From positions 124,001 to 188,000 of the forward strand of contig OZ245800.1 of NCBI GenBank assembly GCA_965228215.1: DNA of 64,000 nucleotides, given 5' to 3'. Position 1 is the stretch's first letter; each line of letters begins with the position of its first letter. Source of the stretch: Maricaulis sp965228215 (GTDB lineage Bacteria; Pseudomonadota; Alphaproteobacteria; Caulobacterales; Maricaulaceae). The position numbers were made by a program, and so were the translations under genes. This document shows, one piece after another, positions 24,527-32,447 of this stretch. Below the pieces are notes generated by a model. The model worked only from the letters and a program-made list of their open reading frames with translations, was not told where the DNA came from and ran no database searches.

Positions 24527-25225
24527 ATGTCAGCAGGTTTCGAAGCCGGCATTTTTCAAGGCAGCGCCATCGCTTTCGACCTCGATGGCACACTGGTCGA
24601 TACCGCACCGGACCTGGTGCGCGCACTCAATGAAGTGGTCTGTCCGCTGGGTCTGGCCGCCGTTCCGGTGACCGATGTCCGCGCCATGGTGGGCCGCGGC
24701 GCGCGCGCGCTCATCCAGCGCGCCTTCGAACGCGAACAGCGGGAGCTTGATGATGGCCGCGGCGACGACCTCGTCGCCCGTTTCATCGAGGTCTACCGGG
24801 CGGATGTCGCCGCCGAGAGCCGGGCCTTTGACGGCGTGGCCGAGACGCTGGACTTGATGCGTGCCGCAGGAGCCGAATTGTCGGTCTGTACCAACAAGCC
24901 TTCGGTCCTGGCCGATCTCCTGCTCGACGAGCTGGATCTGAGCTCGCGTTTTGTCCGTGTGATCGGGCCCGAACGTACTAGCGCGAAAAAGCCGGCTGCC
25001 GACCATGTCGACGATTCTACCGGCCTTGCGGCGACGCGCCGCGCGCTGGTCGGTGACAGCGCGCCGGATGTGGGTGCCGCGCGTGCCGCCGGCATTCCTG
25101 TTGTGGTTATGAGCTATGGCTACAGCGAAAGCCCGGCCGGCTCGCTGGGAGCCGACCGGGTTCTTCATGCTTTTCCCGATGTTCCGGGGGCGCTGGCCGA
25201 GCTCTGGGCCCGGGCCGCGACCTGA
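24527..25225 (+). CDS. gph: phosphoglycolate phosphatase (HAD superfamily)
   Basis: 232 residues. HAD motif I DLDGTLVD holds nucleophile D18 and acid D20; motif II is CTNKPS, motif III the Lys in SAKKPAAD, motif IV GDSAPDVGAAR. The alpha-helical cap lies between about 25 and 95. Size and TNKP motif fit Gph, which removes 2-phosphoglycolate arising from DNA repair or oxygenase activity; other HAD phosphatases of this subgroup have broad specificity. It ends one base before the stop of a small convergent gene. Confidence 0.85.
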   Translation: MSAGFEAGIFQGSAIAFDLDGTLVDTAPDLVRALNEVVCPLGLAAVPVTDVRAMVGRGARALIQRAFEREQRELDDGRGDDLVARFIEVYRADVAAESRAFDGVAETLDLMRAAGAELSVCTNKPSVLADLLLDELDLSSRFVRVIGPERTSAKKPAADHVDDSTGLAATRRALVGDSAPDVGAARAAGIPVVVMSYGYSESPAGSLGADRVLHAFPDVPGALAELWARAAT

Positions 25226-25447
25226 TTACGCCGTGCGACGCTCGCGGCCGGTATCGTTGGCCGGCAGGCGGGTCGGCATGCCGTTCACGAGGTTAGACCG
25301 CACATCGGTCCGCGCAGAGCGCATGGCCGGCATGAAACCGGCTTCAACCAGGTCAACGCTGACATCATAGCCGCGCTCTGCCCAGTAGGCTTCGATACGG
25401 GATTTAAGGCGACGTGCGCCTTCCGGCGTGCACAGATCATTGCTCAT
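25226..25447 (-). CDS. small conserved hypothetical protein
   Basis: 73 residues from the ATG at 25447, which has GGAGG nine bases upstream. The sequence CTPEGARRLKSRIEAYWAER followed by GYDVSVDLVEAGFMPAMRSARTDVRSNLVNGMP looks like an alpha-beta mini-domain; I recall similar short alphaproteobacterial proteins with a REGAxRLKxRIExYW...RSDMVNG pattern but no function. Abuts gph end to end. A possible promoter lies at 25567-25597 on the minus strand (TTGCCA and TATAAC, 19 bp apart). Confidence 0.65.
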   Translation of the reverse strand: MSNDLCTPEGARRLKSRIEAYWAERGYDVSVDLVEAGFMPAMRSARTDVRSNLVNGMPTRLPANDTGRERRTA

Positions 25448-25647
25448 GAACAAAACCTCCATCCAACCGAAGATTCCCTCGGCCGGGAATTGCGTCCAAT
25501 CTTGTGAAAAAAGCGGTCCGCGCTTACTCGCGAACCATGTTTGCGCAGGCTGATATATGGGTGCGCGTTATATGACGAGACCATGAAGGTGTGGCAAGTT
25601 GTCGCACCAACAACAAATAGCAGGTGCAGTTCAACTTCCACATGTGG

Positions 25648-25676
25648 TTGACCCCCTCTTGGGGCCTGCGTATACG
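25648..25676 (+). promoter_or_regulatory. sigma70-type promoter of tRNA-Val
   Basis: TTGACC (25648-25653), a 17-bp spacer and TATACG (25671-25676). Initiation would be near 25683, about 12 bases before the tRNA. It is the best match to a housekeeping promoter in this window. Confidence 0.8.
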
Positions 25677-25694
25677 AGCGCCTTCCGGGTTTCC

Positions 25695-25769
25695 GGGCGA
25701 TTAGCTCAGCGGGAGAGCACCTCGTTCACACCGAGGGGGTCACTGGTTCAATCCCAGTATCGCCCACCA
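25695..25769 (+). tRNA. tRNA-Val (anticodon CAC)
   Basis: A 75-base cloverleaf: acceptor stem GGGCGAT/ATCGCCC, D-arm with TTAGCTCAGCGGGAGAGC, anticodon stem CCTCG/CGAGG with loop TTCACAC giving anticodon CAC at 25727-25729 (reads GUG), T-arm CTGG-TTCAATC-CCAG and encoded CCA at 25767-25769. A good promoter lies just upstream. Confidence 0.96.
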
Positions 25770-25853
25770 TTCCACCCCATGCTGGTTCGAATCAAACCGT
25801 GCCCCATCGGGTGCGCGCGACCGCGTGTCGCAGATCACGCCTGCCGGTATTAC

Positions 25854-25870
25854 TTGCGAAACGTTCTCAA
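25854..25870 (+). promoter_or_regulatory. Fur-box-like operator of the iron transport operon
   Basis: TTGCGAAACGTTCTCAA is an inverted repeat with six of seven arm positions paired (TTGCGAA/TTCTCAA around ACG). It resembles Fur boxes built on GAGAATCATTCTC-like halves and lies 43 bases before the iron-binding-protein gene. Iron repression by Fur is inferred from this and the operon content. Confidence 0.55.
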
Positions 25871-25885
25871 GAATGGCATCGATGC

Positions 25886-25906
25886 CCTCAAGTTTTGACC
25901 TTGAGG
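25886..25906 (+). promoter_or_regulatory. hairpin covering the ribosome site of the iron-binding-protein gene
   Basis: CCTCAAG (25886-25892) and CTTGAGG (25900-25906) form a perfect 7-bp stem with a 7-base loop. The 3' arm is the GAGG Shine-Dalgarno, seven bases before the ATG at 25913. A 12-bp palindrome, GGCATCGATGCC (25875-25886), abuts it. Confidence 0.45.
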
Positions 25907-25912
25907 ATTTAA

Positions 25913-26977
25913 ATGAGACTCGCAGCCCTCCTGCTCGCCAGCGTAACTGGCCTTGCCGCCTGCACACCGGCAACCGACGAGACCGCGTCCACGCCGGACA
26001 ACGCCGAGGCCGAAACCGCCCAGCGTGTCGTCAACGTCTACAGCGCGCGCCATTACCGCAGCGATGACGCCGTCTACGCGGCCTTCACCGAACAGACCGG
26101 TATCGCCGTCAACCTGATCTCGGCCCGCGGCGACCAGCTGATTGCACGGGTCGCGGCTGACGGCGAGCGCAGCCCGGCCGATGTCATCATCACGGTCGAT
26201 GCAGCGCGCCTGCACCGTGCCGAGGAAGCCGGCCTGTTCGCCCAGTCCGATTTCAGCGAATTCCTGCCCGAGGTGCCTGGCCACCTGGTCGATCCCGACA
26301 ATTACTGGATTGCCTTCGCCAAGCGCGCCCGTGTCATCGCCTACTCGTCCGAACGCGTCCAGCCGGGCGAGGTGACGCGCTATGAGGACCTCGCCGACCC
26401 GGCATGGAATGACCGGATCTGCGTGCGAGGCAGCGGCAATGCCTACAACCAGTCCCTTCTCGCCTCGGTCGTCGCCGCCAGCGGTGAAGACACCGCCGAA
26501 AGCTGGGCGTCCGCCATTGTAGACAACATGGCCCGCGACCCGCAGGGCGGCGATCGCGACCAGCTGCGCGGCATCGCGGCGGGTGAGTGCGATGTGGCCA
26601 TCGTGAATCACTATTATTACGCCATGCTCGCCAATTCCGGTGAAGAGGCCGACCGCGCCGCGGCTGCCGCCTCGACGCTCGTCTTCCCGAACCAGGATGA
26701 TCGCGGCTCGCACGTGAACGTCTCGGGCGCCGGTATTGCCGTGAACGCACCGCATCCGGAAGAAGCCCGCGAACTGATCGCCTTCTTCCTCTCCGACGAC
26801 GCCCAGCGCATGTATGCCGAACTCTCCAACGAGATCCCGGTCATTGCCTCGGCCGAGTGGGACAATGACGTCCTGTCAGCGATGCTTCCCTTCGCGGAAG
26901 ACCAGCTGAATGTCTCCGAACTCGGCGACAATAATGAAACGGCGCAGCGTATCTTCGACCGCGTCGGCTGGCAGTGA
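25913..26977 (+). CDS. fbpA: ferric iron ABC transporter, substrate-binding lipoprotein (FbpA-like)
   Basis: 354 residues. An N-terminal lipoprotein signal ends in LAAC with Cys17, so the mature protein is lipid-anchored in the periplasm. The fold begins VNVYSARHY (40-48), and VNHYYYAML (231-239) holds the tandem tyrosines that ligate Fe3+ in the FbpA/FutA class; YSARHYRSDDAVY is typical too. It delivers ferric iron to the permease encoded next. Operon order binding protein, permease, ATPase with 4-base overlaps; a Fur-like box and an SD-masking hairpin precede it. Confidence 0.88.
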   Translation: MRLAALLLASVTGLAACTPATDETASTPDNAEAETAQRVVNVYSARHYRSDDAVYAAFTEQTGIAVNLISARGDQLIARVAADGERSPADVIITVDAARLHRAEEAGLFAQSDFSEFLPEVPGHLVDPDNYWIAFAKRARVIAYSSERVQPGEVTRYEDLADPAWNDRICVRGSGNAYNQSLLASVVAASGEDTAESWASAIVDNMARDPQGGDRDQLRGIAAGECDVAIVNHYYYAMLANSGEEADRAAAAASTLVFPNQDDRGSHVNVSGAGIAVNAPHPEEARELIAFFLSDDAQRMYAELSNEIPVIASAEWDNDVLSAMLPFAEDQLNVSELGDNNETAQRIFDRVGWQ

Positions 26978-28599
26978 GCCAAACCCGCAGATCTGCAAAC
27001 GGGGCGTCCTCCTGGACGCCCCTGGCCGTTCTGGCGGCCCTCTTCTGCGCGGCTCCGATCCTGGCTGTCGGCTGGATCGCCCTGTCCAATGAGAGCGGGG
27101 ATTATCTCGCCCACCTCGCGCAGACTCGCCTGCCCACCTATCTCCTCCATTCCGGCATCGTTGCAACACTGTCGGCCCTGGGCGCCGGCATTATCGGCAC
27201 CGGGCTGGGCTGGCTGATCGCACGCTGCGAGTTTCCCGGCCGGAAATGGCTGAGCTGGGTGCTGATCCTGCCCCTGGCCATGCCGGCCTATGTCGCAGCC
27301 TATGCCTGGCTCGATCTCAGCCAGTCCGGCGGTCTGCTGAAACTCTGGACCTTCGACCTTTTCCCGACGATCCGGGGCAGTGTCGGTGCGAGCCTGATGT
27401 TTGCACTCGTGCTCTATCCCTATGTCTATCTACTGGCCCGCAACACCTTCTCCGGCCAGTCGGCAGACGCCTTCGACGCCGCGCGTACGCTGGGCGCCTC
27501 GCCTTTTACAGCCTTCACGCGCACCGTCCTCCCCATGGCCCGTCCGGCCATCGCGGCCGGACTTGCGCTGGTGATGATGGAAAGCCTCGCCGATTACGGC
27601 ACGGTCGACTATCTGGGCTCGCCGACACTCTCGATCGGTCTCGTCAGGGCCTGGAGCGGTGCCGGTTCGCTCATCGACGCCGCCCGCCTCTCCCTCGTCC
27701 TGGTCTTCGTGGCCCTCTTGATCTTCGGCCTCGAACGGGCCCAGCGCCGCCGGTCGCGCACGGTTGCGACGTCCGGCCGCCATCGTCCGCCGCCGCGCTT
27801 CCGCCTGCAGGGTCTGACGGCATTCGCGGCGCTGGCCGCCTGTCTCATCCCCTTCCTGATGGGATTGGTCATCCCGATGGCCCGCCTCGGCTGGCGTGCG
27901 CTCAGCGAGGCTCCGGCCGGCGGTCTCGCCAGTGCCAGCCTCAACAGTCTCACCCTCGCCCTGGTCAGCGCGGTTCTCGCCGCGGCCCTGGGCCTGAGCA
28001 CCGCCTACGCGTTGCGCGGCAAGGGTCTGATCGCGACCATCGCTGCACGCGCTGCCGGCCTGGGTTATGCCGTGCCGGGTGCCGTCGCAGCGGTCGGAGT
28101 CATCGCGATCCTGTCGGGAACCCAGCGCCTGATCGATCCGGCCTGGACTGCCCTGACCGGCGAGGTCTTCCCGATCCTGCTGACGGGCGGAGCCGGTGCG
28201 CTGATCTTCGCCTATCTCTCGCGTTTTGCCGCGGCCTCGATCGGCCCCTCGGAAACGGCGCTCCTGCGGGTCACGCCGGGCCTGGACGGTGCGGCGCGGA
28301 CACTGGGCGCCACACCGCTGCAACGCCTCGTACGCGTGCACTGGCCCCTGATCCTGTCCGGCGTCACCTCGGCCGGCCTGCTGGTCTTCGTGGAAGTGCT
28401 CAAGGAATTGCCGGCCACGATGATCCTGCGGCCGTTCAACTACGACACGCTCGCCATCATCGCGCACAATTTCGCCAGCGATGAACGCCTGGGAGAGGCC
28501 GCCCTGCCCGCGCTCCTGATTTCGCTGATCGCGCTGCTTCCCATGATCTTCGTGGCCCGCTACCTCTCAAGTCAGCAATCGGCCGGGGACCAGGCATGA
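26974..28599 (+). CDS. fbpB: ferric iron ABC transporter, permease (FbpB-like)
   Basis: 541 residues from a GTG that overlaps the upstream stop (GTGA). Two fused permease halves of about six helices each, typical of FbpB-type iron permeases. The EAA-type ATPase contact loops are DAARTLGASPFTAFTRTVLP in the first half and DGAARTLGATPLQRLVRVHW in the second. It moves ferric iron from the binding protein across the inner membrane, driven by the ATPase whose gene starts 4 bases before this one ends. Confidence 0.9.
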   Translation: MSQTRRSANGASSWTPLAVLAALFCAAPILAVGWIALSNESGDYLAHLAQTRLPTYLLHSGIVATLSALGAGIIGTGLGWLIARCEFPGRKWLSWVLILPLAMPAYVAAYAWLDLSQSGGLLKLWTFDLFPTIRGSVGASLMFALVLYPYVYLLARNTFSGQSADAFDAARTLGASPFTAFTRTVLPMARPAIAAGLALVMMESLADYGTVDYLGSPTLSIGLVRAWSGAGSLIDAARLSLVLVFVALLIFGLERAQRRRSRTVATSGRHRPPPRFRLQGLTAFAALAACLIPFLMGLVIPMARLGWRALSEAPAGGLASASLNSLTLALVSAVLAAALGLSTAYALRGKGLIATIAARAAGLGYAVPGAVAAVGVIAILSGTQRLIDPAWTALTGEVFPILLTGGAGALIFAYLSRFAAASIGPSETALLRVTPGLDGAARTLGATPLQRLVRVHWPLILSGVTSAGLLVFVEVLKELPATMILRPFNYDTLAIIAHNFASDERLGEAALPALLISLIALLPMIFVARYLSSQQSAGDQA

Positions 28600-29636
28600 G
28601 CGGGCAAGAGACCATTCTGGAAGTGCGAGACGCACGCCGGCGCTATTCCGCCGACGCGACGGCGCTTGAGAATGCCGGTCTCGATCTGAAGGCCGGCTGT
28701 ATCCTGGCCCTCCTCGGCCCCTCGGGCAGCGGCAAGTCCACGCTCCTGCGGGCGATCGCTGGTCTGGAAAAGCTTGATGCCGGCACGATCCGCCAGGGCG
28801 AGACCCTGTGGAGTGGTCCGGGCACGCATCTGCCGCCCGAGGCCCGCCGGATCGGCATGGTGTTCCAGGATTATGCCCTCTTCCCGCACATGACTGCGCT
28901 CGCCAATGTCGCCTTCGGCCTGACGGGTCCGGGCAAGCGCGAGCGGGCGATGGCCCAGCTGGCCGCCGCCGAACTGGGCCACAAGTCAAAGGCCTATCCG
29001 CACGAATTGTCTGGCGGCGAACAACAACGTGTGGCGCTGGCTCGGGCCCTGGCTCCGGAACCGGCCATCATCCTGCTCGACGAGCCTTTCTCGGGTCTCG
29101 ACCGCCGCCTGCGCGGCGAGCTGCGCGACCGTACGCGAGACCGTCTGAAACAGGCGGGCACCACGGCCCTCCTCGTCACGCATGATGCCGACGAGGCCTT
29201 CGCAGTGGCCGACGAGATCGCGCTGATGGATGCAGGCCATATCGTGCAGACCGGCACGCCGGATCATGTCTGGCTCAACCCGGTCAGCGCCGTTGCGGCC
29301 AGGTTGGTCGGCGATGTGAACATCCATCACGGACGCTGCGCCGACGGTCAGGTCGATATGCCGCTGGGCCGTGTTGCCGCCGGTGATCATGCCGACGGGG
29401 ACAATGTCGATGTCCTCATCCGCCCGGAAGCGATCACGGTGTCAGCCGACGCCGCGGGCGCCTGGAGCGTCGCCCACTGCCGCACGGTGGGTGGGCAGCA
29501 CACCCTGCGCCTGGTGGCCGGCGATGGCAGCCTGTGGACCGCCTATACGAAATCGCCCTCACCAATTGGCGAGGGCGACACCGTGTCTGTGGTTCTGGAC
29601 CCGCAATTCATCCGGGTCGTGGCCAGCAATCGCTAG
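28596..29636 (+). CDS. fbpC: ferric iron ABC transporter, ATP-binding protein (FbpC-like)
   Basis: 346 residues. Walker A GPSGSGKST (41-49), Q-loop Q91, signature LSGGEQQ (138-144), Walker B IILLDE (158-163), H-loop His196. The C-terminal 110 residues form a TOBE-like regulatory domain (with VLIRPEAITV), as in FbpC and other importer ATPases. It powers the FbpB-like permease; the ATGA overlap with that gene makes assembly partners certain. Ends 4 bases into the convergent leucine dehydrogenase gene. Confidence 0.9.
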   Translation: MSGQETILEVRDARRRYSADATALENAGLDLKAGCILALLGPSGSGKSTLLRAIAGLEKLDAGTIRQGETLWSGPGTHLPPEARRIGMVFQDYALFPHMTALANVAFGLTGPGKRERAMAQLAAAELGHKSKAYPHELSGGEQQRVALARALAPEPAIILLDEPFSGLDRRLRGELRDRTRDRLKQAGTTALLVTHDADEAFAVADEIALMDAGHIVQTGTPDHVWLNPVSAVAARLVGDVNIHHGRCADGQVDMPLGRVAAGDHADGDNVDVLIRPEAITVSADAAGAWSVAHCRTVGGQHTLRLVAGDGSLWTAYTKSPSPIGEGDTVSVVLDPQFIRVVASNR

Positions 29637-30706
29637 GCGACTTCGACGACCTTGGCCGAGCGCGCTTCCTCGATGCGGTTGCGGGCGACTTCGTCGGCGA
29701 TGATGTTGGACGGACGACCTTCATTCTCGGACTTGTCGAGGATCTGGCCGAGCGTCTTTTCCAGACCCTGCAGCTTGCCCTGGACCCAGGCCGGATCGAA
29801 ATCACCGGCAATCTCGCCCATCACATTGATGATGCCGCCGGCATTGAGCACGTAGTCCGGCGCGTAGAGCTTGCCGCGCTTCTGGATCTCCGCGCCCATC
29901 TCGATGGTGGAGAGCTGGTTGTTGGCCGCACCGGCGATGATCTTCGCCTTGATACGGTCAATCGTGTCCGGATTGATGACGGCGCCCAGTGCACACGGTG
30001 CGAAAACGTCGACATCCTGGTCGTAGATTTCGTCGAGACCGACAATCGTGGCGCCGTGGGCGGCCTCGAGGCGCTTGAGACCTTCCTCATTGATGTCGGT
30101 GATGACCAGTTCGGCACCCGCCTCGGCGAGGTGGCCGGCCAGGTAGGACCCGACATGGCCGGCAGCACCCTGGATCGCGACGCGTACGCCGGAGAGGTCC
30201 GTCTTGCCCAGGCCACGCTCGATGCAGACCTTCATGCCGCGGAACACGCCCTCGGCGGTGACCGGCGAGGGGTCGCCCGAAGCAGCCTTGCCTTCCGGCA
30301 AGCCGACAACGTGTTTGGTCGAACGGCGAACCGCAACCATGTCGTCCGGGCTGACGCCCACATCTTCGGCAGTGATGTACTGGCCGCCGAGGCTTTCGAC
30401 CGCACGGCCGAAGGCTTCAAACAGGGCGGTCCGGTCGAACTCGCCTTCCGGCTTCATGATCACGCTCTTGCCGCCGCCGATGGGCAGGCCGGCCATGATG
30501 TTCTTGTAGCTCATGCCCTGGGACAGGCGCAGGACATCATCCAGCGCGGCTTCGGAGGACGGATAGGTCCAGAAGCGGCAACCACCGCAGGCCGGGCCGC
30601 TGACCGTCGAGTGCACACCGATGATGGCTTTCAGCCCGGTGACCTCGTCGGTCGCGAAGAGAACACGTTCATGATTGTCGAAAGACGGGTGTTCGAAGAC
30701 ACTCAT
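29633..30706 (-). CDS. leucine dehydrogenase (Glu/Leu/Phe/Val dehydrogenase family)
   Basis: 357 residues. The dimerisation/substrate domain has the GGGxR element GGCRFW (41-46), the catalytic Lys80 in LPIGGGKSVI and Lys68 in MSYKNIMAGLP; the NAD domain has QGAAGHVGSYLAGHL. Length and these motifs match the octameric leucine/valine dehydrogenases that reversibly deaminate branched-chain amino acids to 2-oxo acids with NAD+. Phenylalanine dehydrogenase is the alternative. Single gene, start ATG at 30706; the 105 bases upstream contain no gene. Confidence 0.87.
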   Translation of the reverse strand: MSVFEHPSFDNHERVLFATDEVTGLKAIIGVHSTVSGPACGGCRFWTYPSSEAALDDVLRLSQGMSYKNIMAGLPIGGGKSVIMKPEGEFDRTALFEAFGRAVESLGGQYITAEDVGVSPDDMVAVRRSTKHVVGLPEGKAASGDPSPVTAEGVFRGMKVCIERGLGKTDLSGVRVAIQGAAGHVGSYLAGHLAEAGAELVITDINEEGLKRLEAAHGATIVGLDEIYDQDVDVFAPCALGAVINPDTIDRIKAKIIAGAANNQLSTIEMGAEIQKRGKLYAPDYVLNAGGIINVMGEIAGDFDPAWVQGKLQGLEKTLGQILDKSENEGRPSNIIADEVARNRIEEARSAKVVEVA

Positions 30707-30811
30707 ACGGACAACGCCTTATTCTGCTGCAGCCACGGGCTGCGGGATCGGGCGTGGGGATACCCTTTCGCGCGGGCCTCCGCAAGCGAGAGAAATCACC
30801 CCGAAAAATGG

Positions 30812-31402
30812 TTACGATAACAATTCTTTTATGCGGCACTGCAGCATCGGTAGAATTTTTTCCTCGAACCACGGATTGCGCCTGATCCACGCATTATTCC
30901 TCCAAGAGGGATGGGGGAGCGGGATATAATCCGGCGCGTACTGCTCGGCGGAGCGAACTGTATCTGTGAGTGTTTTGCAGGCGCGAGAACCCAGGTGGAA
31001 GCGCTGGGCATACATGCCGACGAGCAGGATCAGCTCGACCTTCTGCAAATGCTCGTGCACGCGTGACTGCCAGAGCGGGGCGCATTCCTTGCGCGGCGGC
31101 AGGTCGCCGCCCTTGGCATCGAGGCCGGGAAAACAGAACCCCATCGGCACGATGGCAATCTTCGAGGTGTCGTAGAACACCGTCTCATCCACCCCCATCC
31201 ACTCGCGCAGGCGATCGCCGGACGGGTCGGTGAAGGGTTTGCCGGACGCATACACGCGCGTGCCCGGTGCCTGCCCAACAATCGCGATACGCGCCTCCGA
31301 TGACGCGCGGATCACCGGCCGCGGCTCGTGCGGCATGCTCTCGGCACAGACCCGGCAGGCCCGGATCTCGGCCAGGAGCGCGTCGAGATCAGGCGCGGCC
31401 AA
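30812..31402 (-). CDS. uracil-DNA glycosylase family protein with Fe-S-type cysteines
   Basis: 196 residues. Four cysteines, C16-x2-C19, C90 and C107, fit the [4Fe-4S] ligand spacing of family 4/5 glycosylases. Motif A is GQAPG (43-47) and motif B HPSWRNN (164-170). Family 4 enzymes usually have GEAPG with an acidic residue; the Gln here removes a proposed catalytic or water-activating acid, so activity on uracil is uncertain and another base lesion or a scaffolding role is possible. Its start overlaps the DUF3253 gene by 14 bases, so the two are translated from one message. Confidence 0.82.
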   Translation of the reverse strand: MAAPDLDALLAEIRACRVCAESMPHEPRPVIRASSEARIAIVGQAPGTRVYASGKPFTDPSGDRLREWMGVDETVFYDTSKIAIVPMGFCFPGLDAKGGDLPPRKECAPLWQSRVHEHLQKVELILLVGMYAQRFHLGSRACKTLTDTVRSAEQYAPDYIPLPHPSWRNNAWIRRNPWFEEKILPMLQCRIKELLS

Positions 31403-31646
31403 TGCGGTACACGCCCTTGAAGGTTTCGGGATCTTCCACGGGCTTGCCCTTGCGCAGGATCGTCACCCGGCCGGCCTTGGCGAGGCGGACGGCCGCCTGG
31501 CGTACATGGCCGAAGCGTTTCTGGTGATTGTCCGGATCGATGTCCTTGGCCGCATCGGCCGGGGAGATGGATCGCCCGTCCGGTGCTGCCGCGACCAGTC
31601 GCAGGATGGCCTCCTCGATCGGGTCTTCGGCCTCTGCATCGCTCAT
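31389..31646 (-). CDS. DUF3253 winged-helix protein
   Basis: 85 residues from the ATG at 31646, which has AAGGAG six bases upstream; the frame is open much further up, but that part is antisense to the acetyltransferase gene. IEEAILRLVAA, SISPADAAKDI and RFGHVRQAAVRLAKAGRVTILRKGKPV describe a compact winged helix-turn-helix, and the final TFKGVYRIG strand is typical of DUF3253. Probably a DNA- or RNA-binding protein. Overlaps the glycosylase-family gene by 14 bases. Function unknown. Confidence 0.75.
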   Translation of the reverse strand: MSDAEAEDPIEEAILRLVAAAPDGRSISPADAAKDIDPDNHQKRFGHVRQAAVRLAKAGRVTILRKGKPVEDPETFKGVYRIGRA

Positions 31647-31724
31647 GTCTTGCTCCTTGCCGCAAGCTCGAATCTGGGGGACATCATTTCCAGCCCTCCG
31701 TCCAAAGACAATCCGGGACCTGTC

Positions 31725-32447
31725 ATGCGCCGCGATCATCGCCCCTACTGGCTGCACAAGCTCTGGGAAAATTTCGAGAACTGGTGGACCGCGCGTTATC
31801 TCGAACCGCATTTCGAAACCCTCGGCCCGGACCCGAAAATCGTGCGCCCCTGGCATGTGGAAGTGTTCGGACCGAATATCTCCGCCGGGATCAATCTGCA
31901 TCTGGTAGCCAGCGCGCCCGATCCGATCCGGTTCACGGTCTGGTCGCCGCAGGACCAGTCCGGCCGCATCGATATCGGTGATTACACATTCATGGCCGGT
32001 GGCACGCGGTTGCTTGCTGCAGGCCAGATAACAATCGGCGACAGCTGCCTGATTGCGCGTGAAGTCACGATCACCGATTGCGACTGGCATTCCCTCTATG
32101 ACCGCGTCGATCCCGCGCCGCCCTTCAAACCCGTCAAGCTTGGCAATAATGTCTGGATCGGCGACGGCGCCTTCATCGGAAAAGGCGTGACCATCGGCGA
32201 TCACGCCGTAGTCGGCGCCCGCTCGGTGGTCACTAAGGACGTCGAGCCCTATGCCGTGGTCGCCGGCAATCCGGCCCGCGTTATCAAGCGCCTCGATCCG
32301 GACGCCCCCATGAAGACCCGCAAGGACCTGCTGGGCGGCGGCCCGGACCTGGAACGCTTCATGTCCAACGCCTATCGCGACGCCCTGAAAGGCAATTCCA
32401 CGTTAGGCTGGCTACGCTCGAAACTGTTTCCGCGGCGCGGGGACTAG
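31725..32447 (+). CDS. hexapeptide-repeat acetyltransferase (LbetaH fold)
   Basis: 240 residues from the ATG at 31725. The central region (about 90-190) is a left-handed beta-helix with repeats such as IDIGDYTFMAG, ITIGDSCLIAREVTI, NVWIGDGAFIGKGVTIGDHAVVGA, ending in the family's VVAGNPARVIKRL. The CoA-dependent acetyltransferases of this class modify sugars; a His in DCDWH may be catalytic. The N-terminus, rich in Trp, is unusual. No glycan cluster is nearby. Convergent 4-base overlap with the nucleoside transporter gene. Confidence 0.8.
   Translation: MRRDHRPYWLHKLWENFENWWTARYLEPHFETLGPDPKIVRPWHVEVFGPNISAGINLHLVASAPDPIRFTVWSPQDQSGRIDIGDYTFMAGGTRLLAAGQITIGDSCLIAREVTITDCDWHSLYDRVDPAPPFKPVKLGNNVWIGDGAFIGKGVTIGDHAVVGARSVVTKDVEPYAVVAGNPARVIKRLDPDAPMKTRKDLLGGGPDLERFMSNAYRDALKGNSTLGWLRSKLFPRRGD

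Noticed and set aside
25770..25853. Second tRNA after tRNA-Val
   Set aside because: No cloverleaf pairing or T-loop could be found in the interval before the Fur-like box.
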